DNA from: Channallabes apus | Taxonomy: Eukaryota; Chordata; Actinopteri; Siluriformes; Clariidae | Direction: 5' to 3' | Assembly (NCBI GenBank): GCA_030522415.1 | Contig: CM060105.1 | Span: 17,292,777 to 17,356,776 of the forward strand | DNA length: 64,000 bases | Shown: positions 1 through 22,820 of the stretch, in pieces | How positions within the stretch are numbered: the first letter of the stretch is position 1 | How the letters are laid out: each line of letters starts with the position of its first letter | Notes under the pieces: model-generated | Databases searched by the model: none | What the model was told of the DNA's origin: nothing | Seen by the model: the letters and a program-made list of their open reading frames with translations, nothing else | Translations under genes and position numbers: made by a program

Positions 1-10983
<10,983 letters not shown>

Positions 10984-12003
10984 AGCGGACACGGAGGAGA
11001 GACGTGTGTAGTGGACGCCTGGGAGGAGCGGTATTTGGTAGCCTGCATTTCACACGGACTGTTAGCGAAGATCAGTGAGAATGTACACCAGAGAAACGAA
11101 ATCTGTAGATCTAGTAATCCAGCACTTCAAACACGGGTTTTGAAATGGTCTCTGATGTTTATTTGTTTATTTAAAAGAGAGAGGAGGAGGGAAAGAAAAA
11201 AAAAGGCTTTGATTATTTTAAGCTATAGAACCAAGATGTTAAAAAAATATCTGTGAAGGATTTTATTTACCTTTTCTAAGGTTTCATTCATTTCGTATGA
11301 AATTTATTTTCCTTTGATTATGTTACTGATCTTTTTATTTTATTTTATTTTTTTTATCATTATTTTTAATACGAGTGCAGTGCCTGTTTCATTTTTCGTT
11401 TGCATGTCCGGGTCAAGCCACGTGATCTCGATCGTAACTGAAGTGTAAAATAGCCGAGTAGTAAAGCTGTTCCAGTAGTTATTAATGAAGGCATGATGGA
11501 TATGGAGTTGTTAAAGAGTGTTACTGTGCCTGATACACTAATCTGTGTTAATCTATGTTTAGTGCTTATCGAGAAAAAGAAAAATGTAAATCACCACCAC
11601 TTTGTTTGTTAAGTTACAGCTATACTTTTTATCCTAATAATGTTAAACATGTGCAATATTGTATTGAGTTAACGTTAGTATTGAAATGCTCGACAGTGAA
11701 AGGTGCATTAGGTACAGGTTTTCCTTTTTATATTTCAGAACCGGTTGCAGTTGCAATCGCAAGTTGTCGCAAACCTACAGCAAAGTATTAACCTGTAAGC
11801 TTTTATTTTTAACAGAAAAAAAAAAAAAAAAAAAAGAAAGACAACACACTGTTTTCAGTTTTTTCTTTCCTACATGATGCACCCTAAGGACTTTTTGGTA
11901 CTTCTCATAGCACTTACCAGTATTCAGAGTTTCATAATTAAATACGAAAATGCAAACTGCTGTTGTCAGTGTTGTTTCTTCAGGTGCTTACGTGAGGAAT
12001 AAA
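10984..12003 (+). other. ddx39b: ddx39b 3' untranslated region (candidate extent)
   Basis: No coding signal follows the TAA at 10981-10983. The stretch is A/T-rich with poly-A and poly-T tracts. A canonical AATAAA lies at 11998-12003 and is a reasonable cleavage signal, but the true 3' end cannot be set from sequence alone. An earlier A-rich region near 11190-11250 has no perfect AATAAA. RNA reads would settle the end point. Confidence 0.4.
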
Positions 12004-12337
12004 AACTCTTCATGGTGCTGTGTTACAGGAAATGATTAACAGTCGTTATGTTAAAAAGTGTTTAGTTCCTTTAACTCCACAGGATTATCACATCATATAT
12101 CGAGTCTTTCCTGTGTAGAACTTTTCTGATTGTTTAAAAGTTCTGAAAACTCGCAGTAAACTCTCATCAGAAGTACACACACTTTTTTTTTTTTTTTTAA
12201 TTGTTAGATACATTTGGATTGGTAACGTTGTGGAGCCCTGCTGTTAGCTTTTAATATAGAAACTATAATGGTGTAAGATTGAACTGTTAATACAAGCCTG
12301 CGATTTTTGATCAATCAGAATCGAGAAACAACCAAGC

Positions 12338-12483
12338 CGTTGTACAGACTTGCGAACGAGTTACATTCCAGGAGCACGTTCGTAAGTCTGATTTGTTCTT
12401 AAGTCCGACAAAGTGAGTCTTATACGCAGAATATACAATGTAAAGCAATCTATTTGATTAAATCTCTGAGCCCTTTCTTTGTT
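12338..12483 (-). mobile_element. Fragment of the CAGGT..GTCCC MITE family
   Basis: The stretch contains TTCTTAAGTCCGACAAAGTG and AATATACAATGTA, both found in reverse orientation near 3790-3845 in the MITE at 1677-3903. It is truncated on the right, where SINE-like sequence begins at about 12484. It marks a third copy of this family in the window. Confidence 0.65.
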
Positions 12484-12605
12484 TTTAGATTTTCTTCCCT
12501 AATTTTAGTCGTGTCCAATTCCTCCCCGTCACTAGGGGGCTCCCAAATTAAGGCTCTTACTACCACTCAGTCGGAAGGGCCGAAGACTATCACGTGTTTC
12601 CTCTG
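12484..12605 (-). mobile_element. SINE 3' fragment, minus orientation
   Basis: Read on the minus strand, this matches the 3' part of the tRNA-headed SINE seen at 46802-47262 and 58853-59293. It shares the CACGTGATAGTCTTCGG block, the CCCCCTAGTGACGGGGA block and the AATTAGGGAGAAAAT-type end. Only about 120 bp of the tail side is present. It abuts the MITE fragment at 12338-12483, so one inserted next to or into the other. Confidence 0.7.
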
Positions 12606-12825
12606 TGATGCCAGCCGACCACATCTTTTCAAACCGTTCGCTCATAACCATGCCTACTTTCAACCGACACTTAGTGTAATTAACTATTGTAGAACACGTA
12701 TGACATGGACAGATACATACAGTTAAACGTTCCAGTGCTGTTATGGTCCATTATCACCACTAATACAATGCATCTCGTCCAATCGGATAACTTGGCTGGA
12801 AATAATTATCGTATAATAAAGTTGC

Positions 12826-13424
12826 AGGACTTTAAGTACTTAGGGTCAACAGTCCAGAGCAACGGAGAGTGTGGAAAGGAGGTGAAGAGGCGGGTACAGA
12901 CAGGTTGGAACAGGTGGAGAAAAGTGTCAGGTGTGTTATGTGATAGAGTATCAGCGAGAATGAAAGGAAAGGTGTACAGGACAGTGGTGAGACCAGCAAT
13001 GATCTACGGCTTAGAGACAGTGGCACTGAAGAAAAGACAGGAGGCAGAGCTAGAGGTAGCAGAGCTGAAGATGTTGAGGTTCTCTTTGGGAGTGACAAGG
13101 ATGGATAGGATCAAGAATGAGTTCATCAGAGGGACAACCCATGTGAGATGTTTTGGAGATAAAGTCAGAGAGGCCAGATTGAGGTGGTTTGGACATGTTC
13201 AGAGGAGAGAGTGTGAATATATCGGTAGAAGGATGCTGAGGTTGGAACTGCCAGGCAGGAGGTCTAGAGGAAGACCAAAGAGGAGATTTATGGATGCAGT
13301 GAGAGAGGACATGAAGTTAGTTGGTGTGAGAGAAGAGGATGCGGAGGATAGGGTTAGATGGAGGCAGATGATTCGCTGTGGCGACCCCTGAAAGGGAACA
13401 GCCGAAAGACAAAGAAGAAGAATA
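12826..13424 (+). mobile_element. RTE-like non-LTR retrotransposon, 5'-truncated
   Basis: An open frame runs into this fragment and stops at 13391. It encodes the C-terminal end of a reverse-transcriptase polyprotein: KYLGSTVQSNGECGKEV, RPAMIYGLETVAL, RLRWFGHVQRRECEYIGRRM and a final RWRQMIRCGDP. These are hallmarks of the abundant fish RTE-type elements. The RT active-site portion is missing through 5' truncation. The 3' end finishes with a short GAA-rich tail (13409-13422). The frame upstream of 12826 is fortuitous. Clade assignment is from memory of the family. Confidence 0.8.
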
Positions 13425-14048
13425 ACCAATGTCCATTTTAGTTTATCTTCAGACTTCCCTTCCGTGTCCATCAGCACCAGTGAAGGACAGGAGCGGTGGC
13501 CTTACTGCAGTTTAAGAACATAAGCGCAGAAATAAATCATATTTTACTGCCAGGGTCAATAAATCTTTGACGCCTCTTAAAAGGGGAGCTCCAGTACATC
13601 CTTACCCTCAGGTGATGTTCATCTTAGTGCTTTAAATCTTCCAAGCTTGAAAACCCTCACTCACTGATTGTCTCTGTTCATCCAAAGGCTTTAATTCATT
13701 AGTCAGTTATTTCCCATCAAGCATAGATCAAGTAACAATCTCTCGTTCTCTTGTACGGTATACATATCGTCATGTATATCGTCAAGCGCATTTCATTTTC
13801 AGATATTTAGCAAATTGAGGCGATGGAGAGAAACGCGCATCTCTGACCCAGTTTATAGGATATACAGATTTAAATACTTCAAAGGAAACCGCATGATAAT
13901 GATCTGCAAATAACACGAGCAGAAATCCACGGAGAAACTGACATTTCACACATCAGCTAATCAGATCGTTTGATGTTTTACCGTATGAAAGATCTGTATT
14001 TAACTTAAAAATATGACTTCACAAACTGCTGTTAAATGTGTCAGAGTG

Positions 14049-14051
<3 letters not shown>
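13425..14051. other. Intergenic; nothing recognised
   Basis: No open frame of note, RNA gene or clear repeat is seen between the RTE tail and the TA/CA microsatellite. It lies between the converging ddx39b and mgat1 genes. Confidence 0.5.
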
Positions 14052-14116
<65 letters not shown>

Positions 14117-14141
14117 TACATAAATATATATATTATATACA

Positions 14142-14202
<61 letters not shown>

Positions 14203-14221
14203 TTATATATATATAACATGT
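14052..14221. repeat. Compound TA/CA microsatellite
   Basis: Two long (TA)n blocks (about 14053-14093 and 14144-14193) are each followed by a short (CA)n block. The apparent open frames in this stretch are tandem-repeat artefacts of Ile-Tyr and His-Thr. Confidence 0.95.
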
Positions 14222-14552
14222 ATATTAATTATTATATATAGACAGACATTTATCTCAATTGTAGACAAAATGACTTTAATTTATGCATAGTTTAAACATT
14301 TCCTCAAGCTCCATGTTAACCAAAGCTGACCCTTTTTTCTTTTTTTACCCCAGCTCTATATTCTGGTCCTCCGTCATTCAAGTTAACAGTAACTAAAGCA
14401 AAGCACGTCTAGTTTTCCTCAATGCTTACGGATAAGATAACAGGAAACAAGTACAGGCGTGTCGGCAGCACAGATCTTTACAACAGGAAGTCAACAGGAT
14501 GAGAGAAGTGACAATGGACATCAGGGGAGGAACAAATGGGTGTGAATGAAGG

Positions 14553-14591
<39 letters not shown>

Positions 14592-14785
14592 TAGGGGTGA
14601 AAGATACAACAAGAAGGCACAAACGTTTGCATTTAAAGCTTGCGTGAGTTCCTTTCTGAAGCAGATTTCAAAGATTAACATGAAATATCTAAGGAACAAT
14701 CTGCTACGATTGGGACGAGACGTGTAAAAGCCAAAAAAAAAATCAATACAGGTTAAATACAGATCTTTCATATATAACGTGTGTG

Positions 14786-15335
14786 CTGACATCTTTCTAT
14801 CACAACCAGCATTAACTCCCCATGATTTCGCATGGCCACCCATGACCCCGTCACCGGGTACCACTATCGGGATGTCCTCACCAATGCCACCTAGGAACAT
14901 CTCACAAGAGCTGCAGTTTTGGAGTTGCCCTGACCCAGGAAATTTTAACCAATGAATGTGAGAAGGGCCAAATTTTTAATGTCTCATGACCATGGTGGGA
15001 TATACTGTATTAGGCAGGAAATGAACCTTTTTTCCCCCCCTGAAGTTGATGTGTTGGAAGGAGAAAAAAATGGGCGAGCGTAAGATCTGAGTGACTTTGA
15101 CATGGGACAAATCTGGATGGTTAGAGAACTATGGGATGTTCCTGGTACGCCATGGTCAGGACATACCAAAAAGTCATCCATGGAAGGGAAACCGGTGAAC
15201 TGGCCCGTGTAGTCCGATCCAGTGGCGGCGCTAGTGTAGATTAAAGTGAGGGAAAAGTTTAATGATAGAAATGTGTCAGAACAAACAAACAGCCCATGCA
15301 GGTGGTCATAATGTTCTGGATGATCAGTGTACAGT
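14786..15335. mobile_element. Rearranged Tc1-family remnant
   Basis: The left portion (about 14786-14945) reads as minus-strand transposase-gene sequence: CACAAGAGCTGCAGTTTTGG and TTTCTATCACAACCAGCATT match a common fish Tc1 family inverted. From about 15040 the same family reads on the plus strand (TGATGTGTTGGAAGGAG, GGCCCGTGTAGTCCGATCCA, TCATAATGTTCTGGATGATC). It is therefore an inverted, internally deleted and decayed copy. No open transposase frame remains. Confidence 0.65.
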
Positions 15336-16653
15336 GTGTGTGTGAGAAAAAGTGAGAGCGTTCCTCAAACCAAATGCAGCTGGAGTGAATTAGAATGCAT
15401 GAGGTGCGGCGGTGCATACAGAGAGAGTGTTTATTAGTACAAGTCCAAAGATTCATTGCTGGTGTCAGGTTTTGATAGGCCATCGACCCGTACCGTTCCA
15501 CATAGATTATTATTATTTTTGTTTCGTTTGTTACAGTTATTTGGTTGGTTTGGAATAACTTCACTAATTAAAGGAACTTGAGGGGTACGTACTGTAGTGA
15601 TAAAGTACGTGTAAAAACCCATTAGGAATAAAGAAAAAAGGGCAAACTTGTTCCAAGTGTACATACTGTAGATAATAAAACCTAGAAAGTTCTAGAAATA
15701 GCAAGTTGAAAACATCAGCACTTTGTATAGTCCGTTGAGAATGACGTTGCTAAACTGAAGATTTTTTTGGTTTGTTTGTTTGTTGGAGCTCTGGTCGTCG
15801 CCATCTTGCAAGGAGTTGACTCCGCCCACACCCTGGTTAAATCCATAAAAGGGCAAATGGGTGGAGCAACAGAACCTGGCTGTTGGCTGGAACTTACCTC
15901 AGTCTATTTACCTCAGTTACTACAAGCTAGCTAGCTAGTTTCGTTTAGTTTTAGCTTAGCTAAAATGCCAGTGGTGTGGCTAATGTTGGATTATATGCTA
16001 AGGTTAATTAGCATCTGAATGAACTCCACTACACCATTCCAGTTAGCTGGTTAGCTAAAGAGATGCAGCTAGCAGTTTGTCACCTGTCAAATGCTGATAA
16101 TTACTAATAATTTTACCTGATGATTTACATAAAAATTCACCCTCGTGAAATTTTTCATGAATGGAAAAAATTTTGCTACTTGGACCAAAACTGTACTTTA
16201 TACCAGGTTGTTTATTTCTGTTATAAAGTTATACATTCTTAACATGGGCCTCTATGGGGATTGACTTACTTTTAGCACCTAGTGGTCATGTGAAGAACTG
16301 CACGCTTTGACTCATTTTTCATTCCCAGAATTTGCTGGAGGCAAAACATGAAATATATTAAAACAGTCTGTTTATATGATTATCTAACTGCGTATTTATC
16401 AACGGCGTTGTTAAGAAAACTGTCTCATGGATCGTAAAATCCTCCCAAGGGTTTCTACTTTTTTATCACATATTTAATTTCTTTTCTGGAAGCATTCCCT
16501 GATATAATAAAGTCGACCAAAAATGCTCCAGGAGGAAAATTTAATAAACCGCTACGACAGTGGATCTGTGATCGGGTGATATGTTTGTTTGTTTTATTCT
16601 TGTCAGTGGTTTGCAGCCTGTCCCAAAATCACTGCTCATGGGGTGGGAATACT

Positions 16654-16732
<79 letters not shown>

Positions 16733-17126
16733 TTCCACCTATGGGCAATTTAGTGTAGCAAACATACAGTAATTTACAAGGTCTGAGGAAATGAAAGCCA
16801 AACGGACCCTGAGAGAACCCTAGAGATCCTGGAGCTGTGAGTCAGCAGTGCACAGTACAGTACACATACACAACACACACACACACACACACACCACGCT
16901 GTTTCTCATCAAGTGAATGAGAAAGTTTTTCCGAGTAATTTCCATCCCCAAAATCGCTTAGTCATGCCGATCCCAGAGACTGAGGATTGAACTTCGTCAC
17001 ATGATGCTGCGCCCACACCTCTTGGTTTACCTCGACTCGTACCGCAACAAGTCTTACAAATATCTTTTTATACATCTTGTGGAAACAAAAAGAGGTTTCT
17101 TGCATCCGGGCGTATCAAAATAGTCT
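15336..17126. other. Intergenic between converging genes; promoter-like patch at 15775-15960
   Basis: No protein exon is recognised. At 15800 there is GCCATCTTG (YY1-like), then ACTCCGCCCAC (Sp1/KLF-like) and CATAAAAGGG (TATA-like, about 15845), spaced like a Pol II core promoter or an LTR. GCTAGCTAGCTAG and repeated TTAGCTAA words follow. This may be a decayed mobile-element promoter. A long (CA)n lies at 16655-16731 and a shorter one at about 16872-16893. Confidence 0.4.
16655..16731. repeat. (CA)n microsatellite
   Basis: About 38 uninterrupted CA dinucleotides. This is the longest pure dinucleotide tract in the window. Confidence 0.98.
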
Positions 17127-17132
17127 TTTATT
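17127..17132 (-). terminator. mgat1: Candidate mgat1 polyadenylation signal
   Basis: TTTATT on the plus strand gives AATAAA on the minus strand, about 1.15 kb downstream of the mgat1 stop codon. It would define a 3' UTR over 17110-18283. This is a plausible but unproven cleavage signal. Confidence 0.4.
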
Positions 17133-18283
17133 ATCAATGTATTAAATTTAGAAACACATCAGGCAGTGGTTTTATACTTTGTCAGACAGACATATCAAAC
17201 CTTCCCACAAATACAGCATGTTTTAAATTAGTCCTCTCGTCCGGGGTCTACTCGGATCCGCTGAGAAGGCCGCGGTCATCGCGACAAACCCAACAACTTA
17301 GGATATCTTTTAATCTTAACTTGAAAGTGCTCCCAAATTCTAGAGAACGTAGTAGCGTTCACGTACTTCAAGAAAAAGTTTTGGTGCTTCTTCACATGTG
17401 GGACCTTCACCCAAAGCAGTGCTCCTTTAATAATAATAATATATATCTACTTTTTTTTCCCCTCAAGATAAACGTGGATTATACCTTCATTAATAAGTCA
17501 GGAGCTTGATTAGAACGAGTTGGAAACTCTCACCGGGTGAGAGATCTTTCATGATAGTCACTCGGAAAAATATACAATTTAGCAGTGGTTATGACATGAC
17601 GATCCTTCAAAAGAGAACACCCTTTCACACTTCAGCTCTTTTCTCAGTACGAGTACGGTATGTGCATGAGGAAGTGGCTTCTTTTTTAAAAAATAGTTTT
17701 TTTTGTATTGTCAGCGTTGGTGTCGTTCCCAGTACAACTGGGCTTGAACCCTAAACATATGTTCACACTAGCAAGTGATCGAGCGACAGGTGTTCCATAC
17801 AAGGTGCGCGACACGAACGGAGCCGTCATTTGAATTCGACATTCTCAGTTCTATGCAAATCAGGCATGGAGCGCTCAAGCGACAAATGCAAACGACCGGC
17901 TCCAGTGGACTCCCTTAATCACTATTCTCACATGACCAGTTTCAGACCCGTGTTTAGTTTAGTTCCCTTTCTAAAGCCTTTGGTGTGAAGGAAATGAAAT
18001 GTGTTAAAACAGTAGTTAAAATTAAAATTTTTTTTAAAAATAATAATAATTTTAAAAAAATCCACCAGTGCGCACCAGACGTGACGTTGTCGCTTGCTAG
18101 TGTGAACGCTACACGTATATCATTGGGACAAAACAAAGCTGCCTTCCTTCATGAAATCTCTCACATTTTGACCGAGCACTCCCGTCTCCACCATGCGACG
18201 TGTTTTCTTTGGTTTAGGAGGACAATCGTCGTCTCCTCTCGCATGGTTCCGATACCCTGTCCACATCACATTGTTGAAACCCT

Positions 18284-19831
18284 TCAGCTCCAGCTCGTGT
18301 CGTATTTTGTCCAGCCCTCAGGTGGGGCCAAGTAAATCCTTCGACCGCGCGAGAGAAAGCTGACCACGCCCCTGTAACCGGCACGCGGGACGCCGGACTT
18401 CAAGTCGTCCATCACTCCCAGATTCCGAGCCGAGACCTTGAAACTGTCCCTGCTAGAGTACTGCACCCGGAACGGTCCTGAACCCTGCGAACTACCACCC
18501 TGCTGCAGCTCCTCGGCTTTCGCCAGAGGCGCGCTGTACACTTCCTTATTAAAGTTTTCATCGTAGTGCTCCCTGACCAAGTAAGACAAGTCCTGTTTAG
18601 TGAAAGGCACAAATTCAGTGTTGAGTTTAATGTAGCGCAGGTACTGGTCGAAAAACTGACCCAGACTGACTCCTTTCCGGCCGAACGTCATAGTCCTGGA
18701 GATCTCCGGCCGGATGCAGGACCGCTCTTTCCTTTGCTCCGGTTGACGCATCCAGTCGTCCCAGAACGCTTTGGGCCACTTGGGCTCGAGCTCCGCCCAC
18801 ACCTCCTTCAACAGCATCCATCCCAGACCTGGGAAGAAATCTGTCCGGTAGAGGAGGTCGGCCTTGCCCGGGTCCACCAGGCCGTCGCGTCCGTTATCAT
18901 TCCAGGCCGAGATGCACCACAGCGTCGGGTCGGAGAGCAGGATCGGGTGGAGGGCGCGGAAGTACTCGAAAAAGTCTGGCGCCACCTGCAAAGCGACACA
19001 AAGTCTTGTTAAGATTTGGAAAAACAAGATTTCTCAAACTTGAATGGTTATTATTTCGAAGTGGTAGAACGCTTCACAATGGTGATGTTCCTGTTTGAGT
19101 ATAACGATCAGTTCACCGCGCTGATCTGTGAGAACGGACCGTCAGCAGAATCTACAAAGACAGATTAAAAACTAGTCTAATGTGATGGATAGCACTCTCA
19201 GCATCTATGTCAAAAGTCGTCTCTTGTGTCTGGGCAGGTGCAGTTTATGCAGACGGGGCGATCGCATTACAGCACAAAACTCAATTCACCGCGTCTGGAC
19301 CTGCAGCACTGCGGTGCAACACGAGGAGTCGGTGCAGTCAAGTGCGCATGCTGGAGCTTTCTAACATATTAATTACAGCCGCATTAAATCCCGACACCCA
19401 GGCTTTCTTCCGGACGTGTCGGTTTCCAAGTCCGATAGGTTCATGTGTAGTTCTTAAGTCAAATTCTGACTGACATAGGCAAATGAAAATCCGACCAGCT
19501 CTATTGAGAAATCTTGCAAATCAAAGATTTGCATTGAAAATTATTATTTTTTTAAAATTAATGTTAAGATTTTTTGGTTTAAAAAAAAAAAAACATGAAA
19601 AAGTCAAATCAAATTCCTACGTGACGTCACGTCTTACTTCAAATGCTTACATAAAAGTCAAAAACTCAGAAGGAAAAAAAAAAACCCATTCCTATAATCA
19701 AACTTTATTTATCTAACATTTGCATGCACATTTGTGTGCTGATCATTTTCAAATGTATTGTGTCCGAATTTACAAATAAAATATTTTTTACTCCAAAAAA
19801 AAAGACCTGAAAACTGGAATTCAGTCTCGTA

Positions 19832-19862
<31 letters not shown>

Positions 19863-21258
19863 AAAAAAATGAGGATTTTCCTGTTTTTTTGTGTCAAAGC
19901 TACACATGAACACGTCACCAGACCATGTTAATCCAGTCAGTCGAGTGTCTTATCAAAACACTCATCAAAAAACAAATTAATACTGCAGGACAACTTTTGT
20001 AGTGATACTGAGTACACCCTAAGAACATTATGATTGTTATCATCATCATTTCCTCAATAAGAAACCTTGCCAGCATGTTTTGGACACTTTTCCAGAACCC
20101 CGGTTCGATGACGTGATCCTTATTTGTTTCTCGGGAGCGAATTTGCCTTTACAATGCGCGGGTTTGAGCTGAGACAGTTTAAAAAAGAGCGACTTGAGAA
20201 ACAGATGAAAGCAGATCCGCCAACACCGACTGCCACTTTCATATTTCATCCTTTTAATAAATAAAAAAAATGGAATTCCAAATTTCGTTCCAGATAACGA
20301 GGAGGGTTTTGATTTGTGCACATGGTGCTGATGCGAACTAGAAAGTTACCTCGAACAAGTTGAGAATCTTCGTACCTGTTGTATGTGAACATGCTTATGG
20401 TTACGTCCGAGTTCTTACCTCCAAGTCGTCTTCTACGATGACCACGGTGGAGTACCGGAACACGTTGAACACTTGGTTCAGGGCCCAGCGGTAGTGTCTG
20501 GCGATCTTGTAGTAACCCTGGAACTTCCTGTGATCGGGCCGCACAGGGATGATAGACAGGTCGGGTTGGCTGATGTGGGTCACCTGACTGCCGTAGGAGC
20601 CGATGACCCGGGCCGTGTCGGCGTGACCGCAGTCCTGGCTCACGATGATGGGGTAGAGCTCGACTGAAGGCCGGTACTGTATCAGCTTGTCCAGACTCCG
20701 TTTCACCGTGACCCTGTCGCAAGCGATGACCAGGATCGGGATGACGGTTTGAGGACTAGAAGCCGTAACGTCCACGTTATGATTTTCCGACGGCGTGTCG
20801 TTGTCGGACTCCGTGTCCCGCCGTTTTGCGTCCGGGGGAGATTTTGTGACGACGGTAACCTGCTTGTTTTTTACAACAATTTCATTTCCCACCGTGTTGG
20901 GTAACTGGGGCAACTTGTCTTTTTTGTCCCTCGCGTCCTCGGCCGCTTTTCTGCCCAGGTTTTTACTCTTTTCCCACGACGATCTGTGGCTGTGTATCTG
21001 TTCCACCAGTTTCTTTTGCATCTCCAGTTCCTTCTCCATCTCATCTGCCAATCGGATCACCTCGTCCGCCAGCCCGCCGGCTCCGCCCCTCTTCCCTTTC
21101 CCGGCTTGCCATTCCTCTCCCGCTCCTGGTTCGGCGCCACCTCCGTCTCCGAGTCGCCCGATCGGCGGCCGTCCCCAGAGAAACAGGAGCAACAGGGCAT
21201 TCCAGGCGACGAACAGAACCGCTCCGCATAAGATAAGAGAGCCTTTCTTACGAACCAT
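18284..21258 (-). CDS. mgat1: Alpha-1,3-mannosyl-glycoprotein 2-beta-N-acetylglucosaminyltransferase (GnT-I)
   Basis: GnT-I adds GlcNAc from UDP-GlcNAc to Man5GlcNAc2 in the medial Golgi, opening hybrid and complex N-glycan synthesis. Coding exons are 20419-21258 (280 codons) and 18284-18985 (233 codons plus TGA), giving 513 aa. The protein starts MVRKKGSLILCGAVLFVAWN. Residues about 7-28 form the type II signal anchor, followed by a long Gly/Lys-rich, coiled-coil-like stem longer than in the human enzyme (445 aa). The catalytic domain begins near VIPILVIACDRVTVKR. SQDCGH, DHRKFQGYYKIARHYRWAL and the metal-binding EDD (276-278) are present, then LWCISAWNDNG, YRTDFFPGLGW, EPKWPKAFWDDWMR, RPEISRTMTFGRKGVS and a C-terminus with GVMDDLKSGVPRAGYRG. 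The ATG context GCCATGG is strong. A GT-AG intron (18986-20418) splits the catalytic domain two codons after EDD. The mammalian coding region is a single exon to my knowledge. Confidence 0.96.
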
Positions 21259-21299
21259 GGCCCAGTGGCACCAAAGGAGAGACCGAAGGGAGGAGAAAG
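21259..21299 (-). other. mgat1: mgat1 5' UTR part of the first coding exon
   Basis: On the minus strand a long T-rich tract ends in TCTTGCTCCAG just above 21299, which is a strong 3' splice site. The exon would begin at 21299, 41 nt before the ATG at 21258, so at least one non-coding exon should lie further upstream. The upstream exon itself could not be identified with confidence. Confidence 0.6.
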
Positions 21300-22199
21300 C
21301 TGGAGCAAGACAAAAAGTAAAAAAATTAAAAAAAAAAACAGAAGAGAGATTTCACAGATGACTAAAAGGACATGTTTTTTACTCCATCGTAGGTGATTTT
21401 GTAAACGATTAAATCAAAGTCTACCCTTAGAGAATACATCCAGCAAGGATACACTTGACACTTTCTTCTACGAGCATAAAAGACGGCCTGGGCTTAAACT
21501 AGAGCGACGTGAGAAAGGGAGGATTTCGAACGCAACAAAAGGAAGCCCTTGGTGTAGTATTGAATGGTGAGGGTCAGGGAAGATGTGAAAGGCTATCCTC
21601 CTGCCTGTGCGCTGAAACAACAAAACAAGACAGAGAGAGAGACGGAATTGGATTTTCTTTTTTTTTTTTTTTTTTCGGCAGTTGCTCAGGGAATTCAGTG
21701 TCACTCGTATAATGCGGCGGAATAGGTACAGCGTCCACAGTTTGAAAGCTCACGCGATCGCTCGTTCGTTCGAAGGCGAGGCATGCGGGCCCGCACGCAT
21801 TCTGATCCGAGTGACGACTTAAATCTCTTTCCTGATCGTTATCTATTCAGCAGACAGAGAGCAGACAGAAAACGCGTCCGAATCAAATAACCCGCATGAA
21901 AACAGACGTGACAAAGATCTCCATGTCTACAAACGTGATCTAGATCTTTCTGACTAGTATTATTGTTATTTCTTTTCTAAGACATTATTCATATTGCAAT
22001 ACCTTTTCATAACACAGTCAACGAATAACCCTTTTTATTTGAGGATAGAATTGCGTATAAAACGTTTGAATGGCCTAGAAAGCTTCTTATTCGGCTTTAC
22101 CCTTGACTTTCTCTCACGAAGGCCCAGAGTGACATCTAACAAACGTCCTGGTGCAGTCATGTGACAGTCTGTGAATTTGTGTACCCATGAGATCATTTC
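21300..22199 (-). other. mgat1 upstream intron; nothing recognised
   Basis: No exon or RNA gene is recognised. A poly-T tract lies at about 21657-21675. The motif CAAAATGGCGGTG at 22199-22211 resembles a YY1 site, but it abuts SINE-like sequence. Confidence 0.4.
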
Positions 22200-22211
22200 C
22201 AAAATGGCGGT

Positions 22212-22820
22212 GCGTCTAAGTAGCACATTTACATTTACACCTCTGCTTTTGGCAGACGGCGGCACGTCGGCTTAGAGGTCATCTGGCACCTCCAGGTTCT
22301 GGTTTCACCATTACCGTGTCGGCTCTGTGTGCATGGAGTTCGCATGTTCTCCCTGTGCTTGGTGGGTTTCCTCCCACAGTCCAAAAAAATAAAAAATAAA
22401 AATAAATTAATTAAAAAAACTGTTAAAAATGCAGATTAGGCCGATTGGCGTTTCCAAATTGAAAGTTGACTGGAGGTGCTACCACCATTGGTTGTATTAA
22501 ATTCCCATTGGTACGACCGTCACCACTGACCTCCACAGTCCCTTGTTTGACTTGGATTTGGCAGACGCTCATCTCCAGATGTTTGACAGAACTAGTTTAT
22601 TCGGGAGACCTAAGGCACGAGGCGGGGTACACCCCGGACAGGGTGCCAAACCATTACACACTACGGGCGATTTGGGAACACCAATTAACTCAACCCCTCT
22701 GTCTTTGGACTTCTGGAGTGAAAACGGAACAGGCACACATCCCTCGAGTCGGGAATCGAACCCTCGACCCTGGAGGAGACGGTGTCGACCACTACGCCGC
22801 CGTGTCGCCAGTTCTTGAAC
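22212..22820. repeat. SINE-like tRNA-headed fragments
   Basis: The left part holds TGGAGTTCGCATGTTCTCCC and TTTCCTCCCACAGTCC, typical of a widespread fish repeat. The right part ends with GGAATCGAACC (22752-22762), an inverted B-box. Two partial copies in opposite orientation fit best. This is repeat sequence, not a functional tRNA gene, because no cloverleaf can be drawn. Confidence 0.6.

Noticed and set aside
12705..13391. A 228-aa host gene
   Set aside because: Its conserved part is the C-terminal end of an RTE-type reverse-transcriptase polyprotein, and the first ~40 codons are unrelated upstream sequence.
14036..14290. Open frames made of Ile-Tyr or His-Thr repeats
   Set aside because: They are translations of TA/CA microsatellites.
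18566..19012. A 148-aa plus-strand frame
   Set aside because: It is the antisense shadow of the mgat1 second coding exon.
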